Positions 1 through 5,549 of a stretch of DNA of 7,998 nucleotides are shown here, in pieces. The notes under the pieces are model-generated. The model made no database searches, was not told the DNA's origin, and saw only the letters and a program-made list of their open reading frames with translations. Source of the stretch: CAWVWD01 sp965662365. GTDB lineage: Bacteria > Bacteroidota > Bacteroidia > Chitinophagales > Saprospiraceae. Within the stretch, counting starts at the first letter, position 1. Every line of letters starts with the position of its first letter. The stretch lies in the NCBI GenBank assembly GCA_965662365.1, contig CBFIHR010000129.1, positions 1 through 7,998 on the forward strand. Direction: 5' to 3'. The translations under genes were made by a program, and so were the position numbers.

Positions 1-1
1 A

Positions 2-120
2 GGAAATAATCTTCCAAGCTGGAATATACTTTCCTAAATTTAAAAAATTATTTTCGAATTTGGAAAACATTCTCCCAAAGTTGGGAAATAATGCTCCAGC
101 TTGGAGAACGTTTTCCCACA
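2..120. repeat. Degenerate tandem array of palindromic 20-21 bp units
   Basis: Six consecutive units start at about 2, 21, 42, 62, 83 and 103. Most follow GGAAAA-n(2-4)-TTTTCC-AAGCTT, with many substitutions; the third unit is the most decayed. Each GGAAA...TTTCC core is a near-palindrome, and the junctions (CCAAGCTGG, CCAGCTTGG) are near-palindromes too, so the array resembles its own reverse complement. The period is not a multiple of three in every unit and the frames contain stops, so it is not coding. The array may continue left of the window; weak echoes appear at 166-179 (GAAAAGGCCTTTTC, a perfect palindrome) and 191-201 (GGAAAATTTCC). Function is unknown. Confidence 0.6.
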
Positions 121-225
121 AAAAAAATCCTTAAAACGAAGTAGCGTGGACAATCCTATGCTTGTGAAAAGGCCTTTTCCATTCTCATTTGGAAAATTTC
201 CATTAAAAAGTTGGTTGATGCGATT

Positions 226-380
226 TGCAGGAAGGAAACTATCGTGATGGAACTGCTCCTGCTATCTGCAGGAAAGCAATCATCGCGGACTTAGGGTAAA
301 ACTTCAGCGGTAGCAAGGCAAAAAAGCCTTATCACCGCTAAATCTCGAGTATGTTCTATTGATCGCTAAGAAGCAGAACA
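226..380. other. Structured intergenic region with three stem-loops
   Basis: Three hairpins follow one another. The first pairs 243-249 with 281-287 (one G-T wobble) and then 254-262 with 268-278 (an AA bulge), closing on a 5-base loop at 263-267. The second pairs 306-311 (AGCGGT) with 334-339 (ACCGCT) and 315-319 (AAGGC) with 326-330 (GCCTT) around an A6 loop. The third pairs 352-357 (TGTTCT) with 375-380 (AGAACA). There is also an imperfect 41-bp-spaced direct repeat starting at 226 and 267. It could be a structured RNA or a decayed repeat element; I do not recognise a known RNA family. The strand is undetermined. Confidence 0.35.
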
Positions 381-488
381 CTGTATTTATCAAGAATTTT
401 CAATTACTTTCTACCCTTTACATTAATCAAATTTTGTAGTAAAAAACTGTTATTTTTATGAGATACTACATTAAGTTGTAGAATAAAG

Positions 489-520
489 GAGCGTATCTTT
501 TAAAGATATTCTCTTTTTTT
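489..520 (+). terminator. Terminator-like hairpin in the LRR gene leader
   Basis: GAG at 489-491 can pair with CTC at 511-513, and 494-500 with 502-508 (TATCTTT-T-AAAGATA). A T7 tract follows at 514-520. It lies 20 bases before the ATG of the LRR gene, so it either ends an upstream transcript or acts as an attenuator for the LRR gene. The stem is AT-rich, so stability is modest. Confidence 0.4.
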
Positions 521-540
521 ATTAATTTAAAATATACTCT

Positions 541-897
541 ATGAAAAGAGCAATAATGATTGTCATGCTGCTACTACCCTTATATAGCATAGCACAAGAC
601 AAAAACTTACAGATACTACAAAAGGTTATCGACGGCAGAGACCCTGTAAGTATCACGAAATTAGATTTAAGTTGGAACGACCTCACCTCCCTTCCGTCAG
701 AGATTGCACAACTACAGAACTTAACAGAGTTATGGTTAAGTGGTAGTGAGTTCACCTCTCTACCGTCAGAACTTGTACAACTGAAGAACTTAACAATGTT
801 GGTTTTAGAAGCAAACGGTCTCATTTCCCTGCCGTCAGAAATTGGAGAACTGAAGAACTTAACAGAGTTATGGTTATGGGATAACAATATCCCTTAA
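541..897 (+). CDS. Small secreted leucine-rich-repeat protein, probably frameshifted at the 3' end
   Basis: The 118-residue product begins with a classic signal peptide (KR at 2-3, hydrophobic 4-15, likely cleavage after A18 in SIA-QD), so it is predicted to be exported. Residues 41-118 hold about three and a half LRRs with a 23-residue period; the leucines at 64, 87 and 110 and the LPSE motifs at 51, 74 and 97 mark the register (LxxLxLxxNxLxxLPxEIxxL type). LRRs usually bind proteins, but no partner is visible here. The frame stops right after DNNIP without the usual C-terminal LRR cap. A cap-like sequence is encoded just downstream in the +1 frame (887-952), so the gene is likely a frameshifted or decaying copy of a longer family. 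An exact 23-base DNA repeat (716-738 and 854-876, two LRRs apart) points to recent internal duplication. No Shine-Dalgarno sequence is seen before the ATG. Confidence 0.75.
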   Translation: MKRAIMIVMLLLPLYSIAQDKNLQILQKVIDGRDPVSITKLDLSWNDLTSLPSEIAQLQNLTELWLSGSEFTSLPSELVQLKNLTMLVLEANGLISLPSEIGELKNLTELWLWDNNIP

Positions 898-952
898 GCA
901 GAACGTCAAAAAAATAGAAAGCTGGCTTCCTAACTGTAAAATTAGATGGTAG
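887..952 (+). pseudogene. Out-of-frame C-terminal cap of the LRR gene
   Basis: In the +1 frame relative to the LRR gene, 887-949 is open and encodes a peptide ending KKIESWLPNCKIRW, followed by TAG at 950-952. From general knowledge of the family, Bacteroidota LRR proteins often end with a short helix and a LLPNCKI-type motif, so this looks like the missing end of the upstream ORF. One base removed from the CCC run at 891-893, or an equivalent +1 slip at CCT-TAA, restores a continuous protein of about 139 residues. Mutation, sequencing error and translational frameshifting cannot be separated here. Confidence 0.6.
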
Positions 953-992
953 AATCCGTATTTTTAATCAATAGAGAAACAGTATAAAGTAG

Positions 993-1029
993 AACAGCAG
1001 TAGGAAGATATTCTTGCGGCTGTTTTTTT
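993..1029 (+). terminator. Probable terminator of the LRR gene
   Basis: AACAGC at 993-998 pairs with GCTGTT at 1019-1024. An inner AAGA/TCTT stem (1005-1008 with 1012-1015) lies within, and a T7 run occupies 1023-1029. It sits about 40 bases after the restored LRR stop codon. The stem has an internal loop, so strength is moderate. Confidence 0.4.
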
Positions 1030-1051
1030 GTGTGGTAAGGGAGATTTTGAA

Positions 1052-1155
1052 CTCACCCCCAGCCCCTCTCTTGGAAAAAGAGGGGAGTTAAATGCCTGTT
1101 CTATACTTGATTTGAGCTGAGTGCTGCTCCCTTTCCTTTTTAAGGGAAAGGGGAT
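1052..1155. repeat. C/G-rich inverted-repeat pair, decayed dispersed element
   Basis: Two hairpins sit about 65 bases apart. CCCCTCT at 1063-1069 pairs with AGAGGGG at 1079-1085, and CCCTTTCC at 1129-1136 pairs with GGAAAGGG at 1145-1152. The composition stands out against the AT-rich surroundings. The left edge (ACTCACCCCCAGCCCCTCTC) resembles miniature repeats seen in intergenic DNA of many Bacteroidota genomes; the right edge does not match it, so the copy looks decayed. The family assignment is from memory. Confidence 0.45.
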
Positions 1156-1181
1156 TCAACAGAATAGTTATAAAAAAATCG

Positions 1182-1189
1182 TTATTTTG
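1182..1189 (+). promoter_or_regulatory. Possible -7 box for recG
   Basis: TTATTTTG approximates the Bacteroidota -7 consensus TAnnTTTG but is off by a base, and no clear -33 TTTG element is visible at the right distance. It would start the transcript around 1196, just before the hairpin at 1200-1227. A weak candidate. Confidence 0.2.
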
Positions 1190-1199
1190 CGTATTAAAG

Positions 1200-1264
1200 T
1201 GTCGTCACTCTCCAGAGTGACACGACATTATTGATTAACATTTTTTGACTACTCTGGAGAGTAG
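1200..1264. repeat. Two mutually complementary hairpins upstream of recG
   Basis: The first hairpin is TGTCGT (1200-1205) with ACGACA (1222-1227) plus CACTCT (1206-1211) with AGAGTG (1214-1219). The second is CTACTCT (1249-1255) with AGAGTAG (1258-1264) around a GG loop. The 12-mers ACTCTCCAGAGT (1207-1218) and ACTCTGGAGAGT (1251-1262) are exact reverse complements, so the two could instead pair with each other. It is either a palindromic (REP-like) intergenic repeat or a 5' leader structure of recG. Confidence 0.5.
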
Positions 1265-1268
1265 AGGT
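1263..1268 (+). promoter_or_regulatory. Shine-Dalgarno-like site of recG
   Basis: AGAGGT lies 7 bases before the ATG at 1276 and matches the anti-SD well (GAGGT), unlike the other starts in this window. Its first two bases are the last two of the 3' arm of the hairpin at 1249-1264, so folding could affect ribosome access. Confidence 0.4.
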
Positions 1269-1275
1269 ACATCTT

Positions 1276-3381
1276 ATGAAACTACAAACCAAAATAGAAT
1301 TTCTTAAAGGTATCGGACCGACAAAAGCAGCAATGTTGCAGAAAGAGCTGGGAATTTTTACGTTTGGCGACTTATTGCAGCACTACCCTTTTCGGTATAT
1401 TGATAAAACGAAATTTCATCGGATCAAAGATATTCAAAAAGATACGAACGAATCTATGCAATTTCGTGGAATTATACGACGAGTCGAAGTAAAGGGAGAT
1501 GGTCGTAAAAAGCGGTTAGTAGCTCGATTTCGGGACCCTTCTGGTGCGATGGATTTGGTGTGGTTTAAGGGGATTTATTTTATTGAAAAATCGTTGGTCG
1601 TTGGTTCAGAGTATGTGGTGTACGGAAAACCAGCGTTCTTTGGCACTCAACCGAATATTGCTCACCCAGAGATTGAAGTGGTTACTAAGAATAATACGGA
1701 ACTCGCTCCAACAATGGATGCCGTTTATCCGACAACTGAAAAACTCAAAGGCAAAGGCCTCGATCCGAAAGGCATTCGAAAAGTGATGGGCATTTTATTA
1801 AATCAACTGACCGAAGCCGACATTCCCGAAAACTTACCAGAATATGTGATTAAAAAACTGCGTTTCCCCTCTCGATATGAAGCCTTAAAACTGGTACATC
1901 AGCCTAAGAATAATGCGGAAATGGTTCTGGGTAGAAATCGCCTAAAGTTCGAGGAACTCTTTATGATGCAAATCAAAATTTTGCAATCAAAAGGACGAAA
2001 TCAAATTGCCTATCGGGGCTGGCAATTCGGAAAAATTGGCGAGCATTTCAACCATTTTTATTTTAATAAATTAAAATTCGAACTCACCAACGCCCAAAAA
2101 CGAGTCCTAAAAGAAATCCGAAAAGACTTAGGTAGCGGCATTCAAATGAATCGCTTATTGCAAGGTGATGTCGGAAGCGGCAAGACTATTTGTGCCGTAA
2201 TGTCGATTTTGATGGCTTTAGATAATGGTTTTCAAACTTGCCTAATGGCACCGACTGAAATCTTGGCACAACAACACTTTGATGGTATTTCTAAGGATTT
2301 AGAAGGTATGGATATTACACTCGGTTTCTTGGTCGGTAGTGTCAAAGGTAAAAAACGAAAACTCCTTTTAGAACAAGTCGCTAATGGCGAAATTGATATT
2401 TTAATCGGCACACATGCTTTGATTGAAGATACGGTTGTTTTCAAAAATTTAGGGTTGGCGATTATTGATGAGCAACACCGCTTTGGCGTAAAGCAGCGAG
2501 CGAAGCTCTGGAAAAAATCAAAACCTAATCCACCACATGTTTTGGTTATGACTGCAACGCCGATTCCTCGAACTTTGGCCATGACGGTTTATGGCGACTT
2601 GGACGTTTCTGTTATTGACGAAATGCCGCCCGGGCGTTTGCCGGTCAAGACCGTTCATCGAAATGAAAGTCACCGTTTGCGAGTCTTTGGCTTTATGAAA
2701 GAACAGATTGCGAAAGGGCATCAAGTTTATGTTGTTTATCCATTGATCGAGGAATCAGAAACCTTGGATTTGAATAACTTAATGGAAGGTTACGAGTCAA
2801 TTTCTCGGGAGTTTCCAATGCCACAATATCAGATTTCGGTCGTTCATGGCAAAATGAAAGCTGCGGACAAAGATTTTGAAATGCAGCGTTTTGCTCGAAA
2901 TGAAACGCAAATTATGGTAGCAACAACAGTTATCGAAGTTGGTGTTAATGTTCCGAATGCGACGATGATGGTGATTGAGAATACGGAACGATTTGGTTTG
3001 GCACAACTGCATCAGTTGCGAGGTCGAGTCGGTCGAGGTGGCGGCGAAGCCTACTGTATTTTGATGTCGAGTTATAAGTTATCCAACGAAAGCCGACACC
3101 GAATCAAAACAATGTGCGACACGAATAATGGTTTTGAAATCGCAGAAGCTGACCTCAAACTTCGGGGCCCTGGTAATATTGCGGGAACGCAGCAAAGTGG
3201 TATTTTGAATTTAAAAATTGCAGATTTGTCGAAAGATGGCAAAATTCTAAAAACAGCTCGTGAAATTGCTCGACGCATCGTCGAAGATGATGTAAATCTG
3301 GAACGTCCCGAGCATTTGCCATTGAAGCACTATATGGACTTTGTAAGTAAGGCTTGGAAAGGTTGGAGTATGATTTCGTAA
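1276..3381 (+). CDS. recG: ATP-dependent DNA helicase RecG
   Basis: RecG is a superfamily 2 helicase that remodels stalled replication forks and Holliday junctions and unwinds R- and D-loops; it is cytoplasmic and acts on DNA. The 701-residue product matches the family's usual length (about 690 in E. coli). The N-terminal part begins with the KGIGPTKAAML helix-hairpin motif (about 11-21), followed by the OB-fold wedge domain (about 60-150). The helicase core shows Walker A GDVGSGKT at 297-304, the APTEILAQQH motif at 325-334, the DEQH box at 398-401, TATPIPRT at 426-433, and motif VI QLRGRVGR at 580-587. The C-terminal RecG region follows (RGPGNIAGTQQSG at 630-642). All catalytic residues are intact. 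The ATG at 1276 is supported by the SD-like AGAGGT and by the normal N-terminus. It appears to be a single-gene unit converging on rpsO. Confidence 0.97.
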   Translation: MKLQTKIEFLKGIGPTKAAMLQKELGIFTFGDLLQHYPFRYIDKTKFHRIKDIQKDTNESMQFRGIIRRVEVKGDGRKKRLVARFRDPSGAMDLVWFKGIYFIEKSLVVGSEYVVYGKPAFFGTQPNIAHPEIEVVTKNNTELAPTMDAVYPTTEKLKGKGLDPKGIRKVMGILLNQLTEADIPENLPEYVIKKLRFPSRYEALKLVHQPKNNAEMVLGRNRLKFEELFMMQIKILQSKGRNQIAYRGWQFGKIGEHFNHFYFNKLKFELTNAQKRVLKEIRKDLGSGIQMNRLLQGDVGSGKTICAVMSILMALDNGFQTCLMAPTEILAQQHFDGISKDLEGMDITLGFLVGSVKGKKRKLLLEQVANGEIDILIGTHALIEDTVVFKNLGLAIIDEQHRFGVKQRAKLWKKSKPNPPHVLVMTATPIPRTLAMTVYGDLDVSVIDEMPPGRLPVKTVHRNESHRLRVFGFMKEQIAKGHQVYVVYPLIEESETLDLNNLMEGYESISREFPMPQYQISVVHGKMKAADKDFEMQRFARNETQIMVATTVIEVGVNVPNATMMVIENTERFGLAQLHQLRGRVGRGGGEAYCILMSSYKLSNESRHRIKTMCDTNNGFEIAEADLKLRGPGNIAGTQQSGILNLKIADLSKDGKILKTAREIARRIVEDDVNLERPEHLPLKHYMDFVSKAWKGWSMIS

Positions 3382-3382
3382 T

Positions 3383-3416
3383 AAAAAAAGCGTGACTTCA
3401 AAAATGAAATCACGCT
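3383..3416 (-). terminator. Terminator of rpsO, in the recG-rpsO convergent gap
   Basis: AGCGTGA at 3389-3395 pairs with TCACGCT at 3410-3416, with an inner TTC/GAA extension. Read on the minus strand the stem is followed by a T7 tract (complement of 3383-3389), a good intrinsic terminator for rpsO. On the plus strand the same stem starts 8 bases after the recG stop but lacks a good T tract, so it would end recG transcription less well. Confidence 0.7.
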
Positions 3417-3441
3417 CTTGCTAATATATTGAGTTTTTCGT

Positions 3442-3717
3442 TTACTTACGAATACCTAATTTCTCGATCAATGCACGATACTTCATGATATCTTTCTTAG
3501 CCAAGTATTTCAATAATTTTCTACGTTTACCTACTAAACGCAACAAAGAACGACGACAAGAGTGATCTTTTTGGTTGTTTTGTAAGTGTTTAGACATTTC
3601 GCTAATTCTGTATGTAAACAAAGCGATTTGTCCTTCGGTAGAACCGGTGTTATTAGCATCTCCGCCATATTCTGCGAAGATTTCCTCCATTTTTTCTTTA
3701 CTTAAATAAACTGCCAT
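3442..3717 (-). CDS. rpsO: 30S ribosomal protein S15
   Basis: S15 is a primary 16S rRNA-binding protein that organises the central domain of the 30S subunit. The 91-residue product has the conserved features of the family: the GSTEGQIALFTYRI segment near residues 22-35, SKHLQNNQKDHSCRRSLLRLV around 39-59, and GKRRKLLKYL after it. Family length is about 89. An in-frame ATG eight codons upstream (3739-3741) would add MVTFKKNI, but the family normally begins MAVYLS or MYLT, so I start at 3717. Expression probably comes from the -7 box at 3774-3781; the leader is about 50 bases and carries a small hairpin (3744-3760). S15 represses its own mRNA in several bacteria; whether it does here cannot be told from the sequence. 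Confidence 0.96.
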   Translation of the reverse strand: MAVYLSKEKMEEIFAEYGGDANNTGSTEGQIALFTYRISEMSKHLQNNQKDHSCRRSLLRLVGKRRKLLKYLAKKDIMKYRALIEKLGIRK

Positions 3718-3743
3718 TATATTTTTTTTAAAGGTTACCAATG

Positions 3744-3760
3744 TTAATCATAAAGATTAA
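3744..3760 (-). promoter_or_regulatory. Leader hairpin of rpsO
   Basis: TTAATC (3744-3749) and GATTAA (3755-3760) form a 6-bp stem with a 5-base loop between the predicted transcription start and the S15 start codon. It is AT-only apart from one pair, so it is weak. It is listed because S15 genes often have autoregulatory leaders. Confidence 0.25.
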
Positions 3761-3773
3761 TTCTTAGCGGCTG

Positions 3774-3781
3774 CAAAGATA
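3774..3781 (-). promoter_or_regulatory. -7 promoter box for rpsO
   Basis: The minus strand reads TATCTTTG here, a perfect match to the Bacteroidota sigma factor -7 consensus TAnnTTTG. It lies 56 bases upstream of the S15 start codon. No clear -33 TTTG is seen at the usual 19-21 base spacing. Confidence 0.6.
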
Positions 3782-3798
3782 TGTTTTTTAATGAGTAA

Positions 3799-3853
3799 TT
3801 ATTAATTATTACCTATTATTTTTGCCACTCAAGCAATCAGTTATTAATTATTA
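3799..3853. repeat. 13-bp direct repeat flanking the YkoF-like promoter
   Basis: TTATTAATTATTA occurs exactly at 3799-3811 and at 3841-3853, 42 bases apart (about four helical turns), on either side of the plus-strand -7 box. It could be a pair of operator sites for a dimeric regulator or chance in AT-rich DNA. Confidence 0.35.
3817..3824 (+). promoter_or_regulatory. -7 promoter box for the YkoF-like gene
   Basis: TATTTTTG matches TAnnTTTG exactly and lies 41 bases before the ATG at 3866. It is back to back with the rpsO box at 3774-3781, 35 bases away. A clear -33 element is absent. Confidence 0.5.
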
Positions 3854-3865
3854 AAACTAAGAACG

Positions 3866-4120
3866 ATGAAAGCCACAATTGAAATTAGCATGTATCCGTT
3901 GAGCGATGACTATATTGAGCGAGTATTAGATTTTTTGAAAATCTTAAATCAGTATGAAAATATCACTGTCGAAACAAACGGGTTGAGTACTCAAGTTTTT
4001 GGTGAATATGAGGAATTGATGGAGATATTGAAAATGGAAATGTTTAAAGTCTTGATGGCTCAAAATGCAATTTTTGTCCTTAAAATTGGAAAAGGAATTT
4101 TAAAATACGCAGAAAGCTAA
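3866..4120 (+). CDS. YkoF-like thiamine/hydroxymethylpyrimidine-binding protein
   Basis: This 84-residue protein starts KATIEISMYPLSDDY, contains TNGLSTQVFGEYEELMEILK in the middle, and ends in a hydrophobic strand (AIFVLKIGKGIL). The pattern of strand, helix, strand (TxxxSTQVFGEY), helix, strand fits the small ferredoxin-like fold of the YkoF/DUF77 thiamine-binding group, and Bacteroidota proteins of this kind are usually annotated that way. Bacillus YkoF has two such domains; here there is one, so a dimer is likely. The expected role is binding a thiamine or HMP-type ligand in the cytoplasm, but no thiamine gene or TPP riboswitch is nearby to support it. It starts at the only suitable ATG and is expressed divergently from rpsO. 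The family call is from motif resemblance, not a search. Confidence 0.7.
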   Translation: MKATIEISMYPLSDDYIERVLDFLKILNQYENITVETNGLSTQVFGEYEELMEILKMEMFKVLMAQNAIFVLKIGKGILKYAES

Positions 4121-4352
4121 ATTACACACATCATTTTCTGTGTTGCAATGACCATAAATTTTGCCTTAATCGTTTCAATCTCGACACTTTTACGGATCGC
4201 TTAAATAAAATACTTATTAGAAACAGTGTCGAAAATAGTCGAAAATTGATTATTACAAGCGTTTTTCAAGGTTCGGCTGATTTTTGTTTTAAGTGGAATT
4301 ATAGTAAATTTCATTTTTGAAGTTTTCGTATTAAATTTAGATACCATCAACT
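4121..4352. other. Intergenic spacer with an 8-bp inverted repeat
   Basis: No gene is seen. TCGACACT (4181-4188) and AGTGTCGA (4225-4232) are perfect inverted arms with a 36-base loop, and GTCGAAAA occurs again at 4239-4246 just downstream. A weak ACACA/TGTGT hairpin lies near 4125-4144, just after the YkoF-like stop. CATTTTTG at 4312-4319 is a one-mismatch -7 box that could serve the downstream gene, but spacing to a -33 element is poor. Confidence 0.35.
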
Positions 4353-5465
4353 ATGAAAAATTCTGGTCGATATATAATCTTATTTGTCACTTTAACGATA
4401 GCCGGAAGTGTGATTTGGTACCTGCGGAGTATTGTTGGTTATCTATTGATTTCTTGGGTGTTATCGCTTTTAGGGCAGCCATTTTTTAGATTGTATAAAA
4501 AGATTAAAATTGGAAAATTTCGAATAAATCGGAACATTGCAGCAGGTATGACGATTTTATCCTTTTTAATCATCATTTCCTTAATCATAGCCCTGTTTGT
4601 GCCTATGATTTTAACACAAGCACGGACGATTTCAGAAGTAGATTTCACAGCTGTTTGGCAAAGTCTGGAAGAGCCGATTGCACAAACAAATCAACGAATG
4701 ATTGATGCCGGTTTGCTCGATCCGAATAAGGCTTCACCGCTCGAAAGCCTTCAAACAGAAGTAACTGATCAAGCCGGAAGCATGATTTCTAATGTCTTTG
4801 GTTCGGTTTTGTCGATTACATCTTCCTTGATTATCGGTTTATTTTCATTGGTATTTATGACGTTCTTTTTCCTACGAGAAGACGGTTTGATGCAGAATTT
4901 TTTGGCGGCTTTTGTTCCAAATGAATTAGAGCAAAAGCTCTTCAAAGCCTTAGACGATATTCAAAACCTGCTCACACGCTACTTTGTCGGTGTATTCGGG
5001 CAGATTACGATTGTCACGCTGGTCGTTACTTTAGGATTATCGATTTTAGGAGTTGAAAATGCGTTATTGATTGCCTTTTTTGCGGCTTTAGTCAATGTTA
5101 TTCCATATTTAGGGCCTTTGATCGGAGCGACATTTGGCGTTTTTATCGCTATCACTTCCAACCTGGAAATGGATTTTTATACCCAGATGTTACCAATGAT
5201 TGGTAAGGTGATGATTGTCTTTGCTTTTATGCAAATGTTGGATAACTTCGTTTTACAACCAGTCATTTTTTCAACCAGTGTCAAGGCACACCCGTTAGAA
5301 ATCTTTATTATTATTCTTATTGGTGCCCAAATTTATGACATCATAGGAATGGTCTTGGCGATTCCGACTTATACCGTCATTCGCGTGATTGCCCAAACGT
5401 TTTTGATACAATTTAAAGTTGTTCAGCGAATGACGAAACGGTTGAATAAAGACGAAGCGAATTAA
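4353..5465 (+). CDS. AI-2E/PerM family inner-membrane transporter
   Basis: The 370-residue product belongs to the AI-2E transporter (UPF0118/PerM) family, inner-membrane proteins of about 350 residues thought to form permeases; members have been linked to AI-2 export or Na+/H+ exchange, but the substrate is usually unknown. Hydrophobic segments occur at about 7-40 (two), 62-87, 150-173, 212-232, 236-268 and 284-345. A soluble loop at about 88-150 separates the N-terminal and C-terminal halves. Family signatures are PYLGPLIGATFGVFIA at 251-266, LDNFVLQPVIFSTSVKAHPL at 296-315, and the closing IIGMVLAIPTYTVIRV at 330-345. The tail is basic (KRLNKDEAN). Length is normal and the frame is intact. 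It stands alone, converging with the OmpA-like gene 64 bases downstream. No SD is visible before the ATG. Confidence 0.92.
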   Translation: MKNSGRYIILFVTLTIAGSVIWYLRSIVGYLLISWVLSLLGQPFFRLYKKIKIGKFRINRNIAAGMTILSFLIIISLIIALFVPMILTQARTISEVDFTAVWQSLEEPIAQTNQRMIDAGLLDPNKASPLESLQTEVTDQAGSMISNVFGSVLSITSSLIIGLFSLVFMTFFFLREDGLMQNFLAAFVPNELEQKLFKALDDIQNLLTRYFVGVFGQITIVTLVVTLGLSILGVENALLIAFFAALVNVIPYLGPLIGATFGVFIAITSNLEMDFYTQMLPMIGKVMIVFAFMQMLDNFVLQPVIFSTSVKAHPLEIFIIILIGAQIYDIIGMVLAIPTYTVIRVIAQTFLIQFKVVQRMTKRLNKDEAN

Positions 5466-5549
5466 AAATTTTGAAGAGGTAGAAATTGCTGTCAAACAGT
5501 TACTAATAGAATGAAATTTAGGCGACTAACTATCTAACCTCCAAAATTT
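5466..5549. other. Inverted repeat at the convergent gene ends
   Basis: AAATTTTG (5466-5473) and AGGT (5477-5480) are mirrored by ACCT (5537-5540) and CAAAATTT (5542-5549), which lies inside the end of the OmpA-like gene. The loop is over 50 bases, too long for an ordinary terminator. A short CTGT/ACAG hairpin sits between. No clear intrinsic terminator is visible for either gene. Confidence 0.2.

Noticed and set aside
1..120. CRISPR array
   Set aside because: The units are only 20-21 bp, directly adjacent with no spacers and heavily diverged.
2..160. Remnant of upstream LRR coding sequence
   Set aside because: A frame gives NNLPSW-like words, but the period is about 20 bases rather than 69, and stops interrupt every frame I read.
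226..380. RNase P RNA, tmRNA or 6S RNA
   Set aside because: An AGGAAAG string is present, but the universal RNase P core GAGGAAAGUC context and the other conserved blocks are missing; no tmRNA or tRNA-like ends are seen.
522..887. Minus-strand ORF opposite the LRR gene
   Set aside because: It is the antisense shadow of the LRR repeats; its own repeats (SDGREV) come from the same 69-base period, and it has no supporting start context.
3718..3741. Extended N-terminus MVTFKKNI for S15
   Set aside because: Family members start at MAVYLS or close to it, and the extra codons lie in the A-rich leader after the -7 box.
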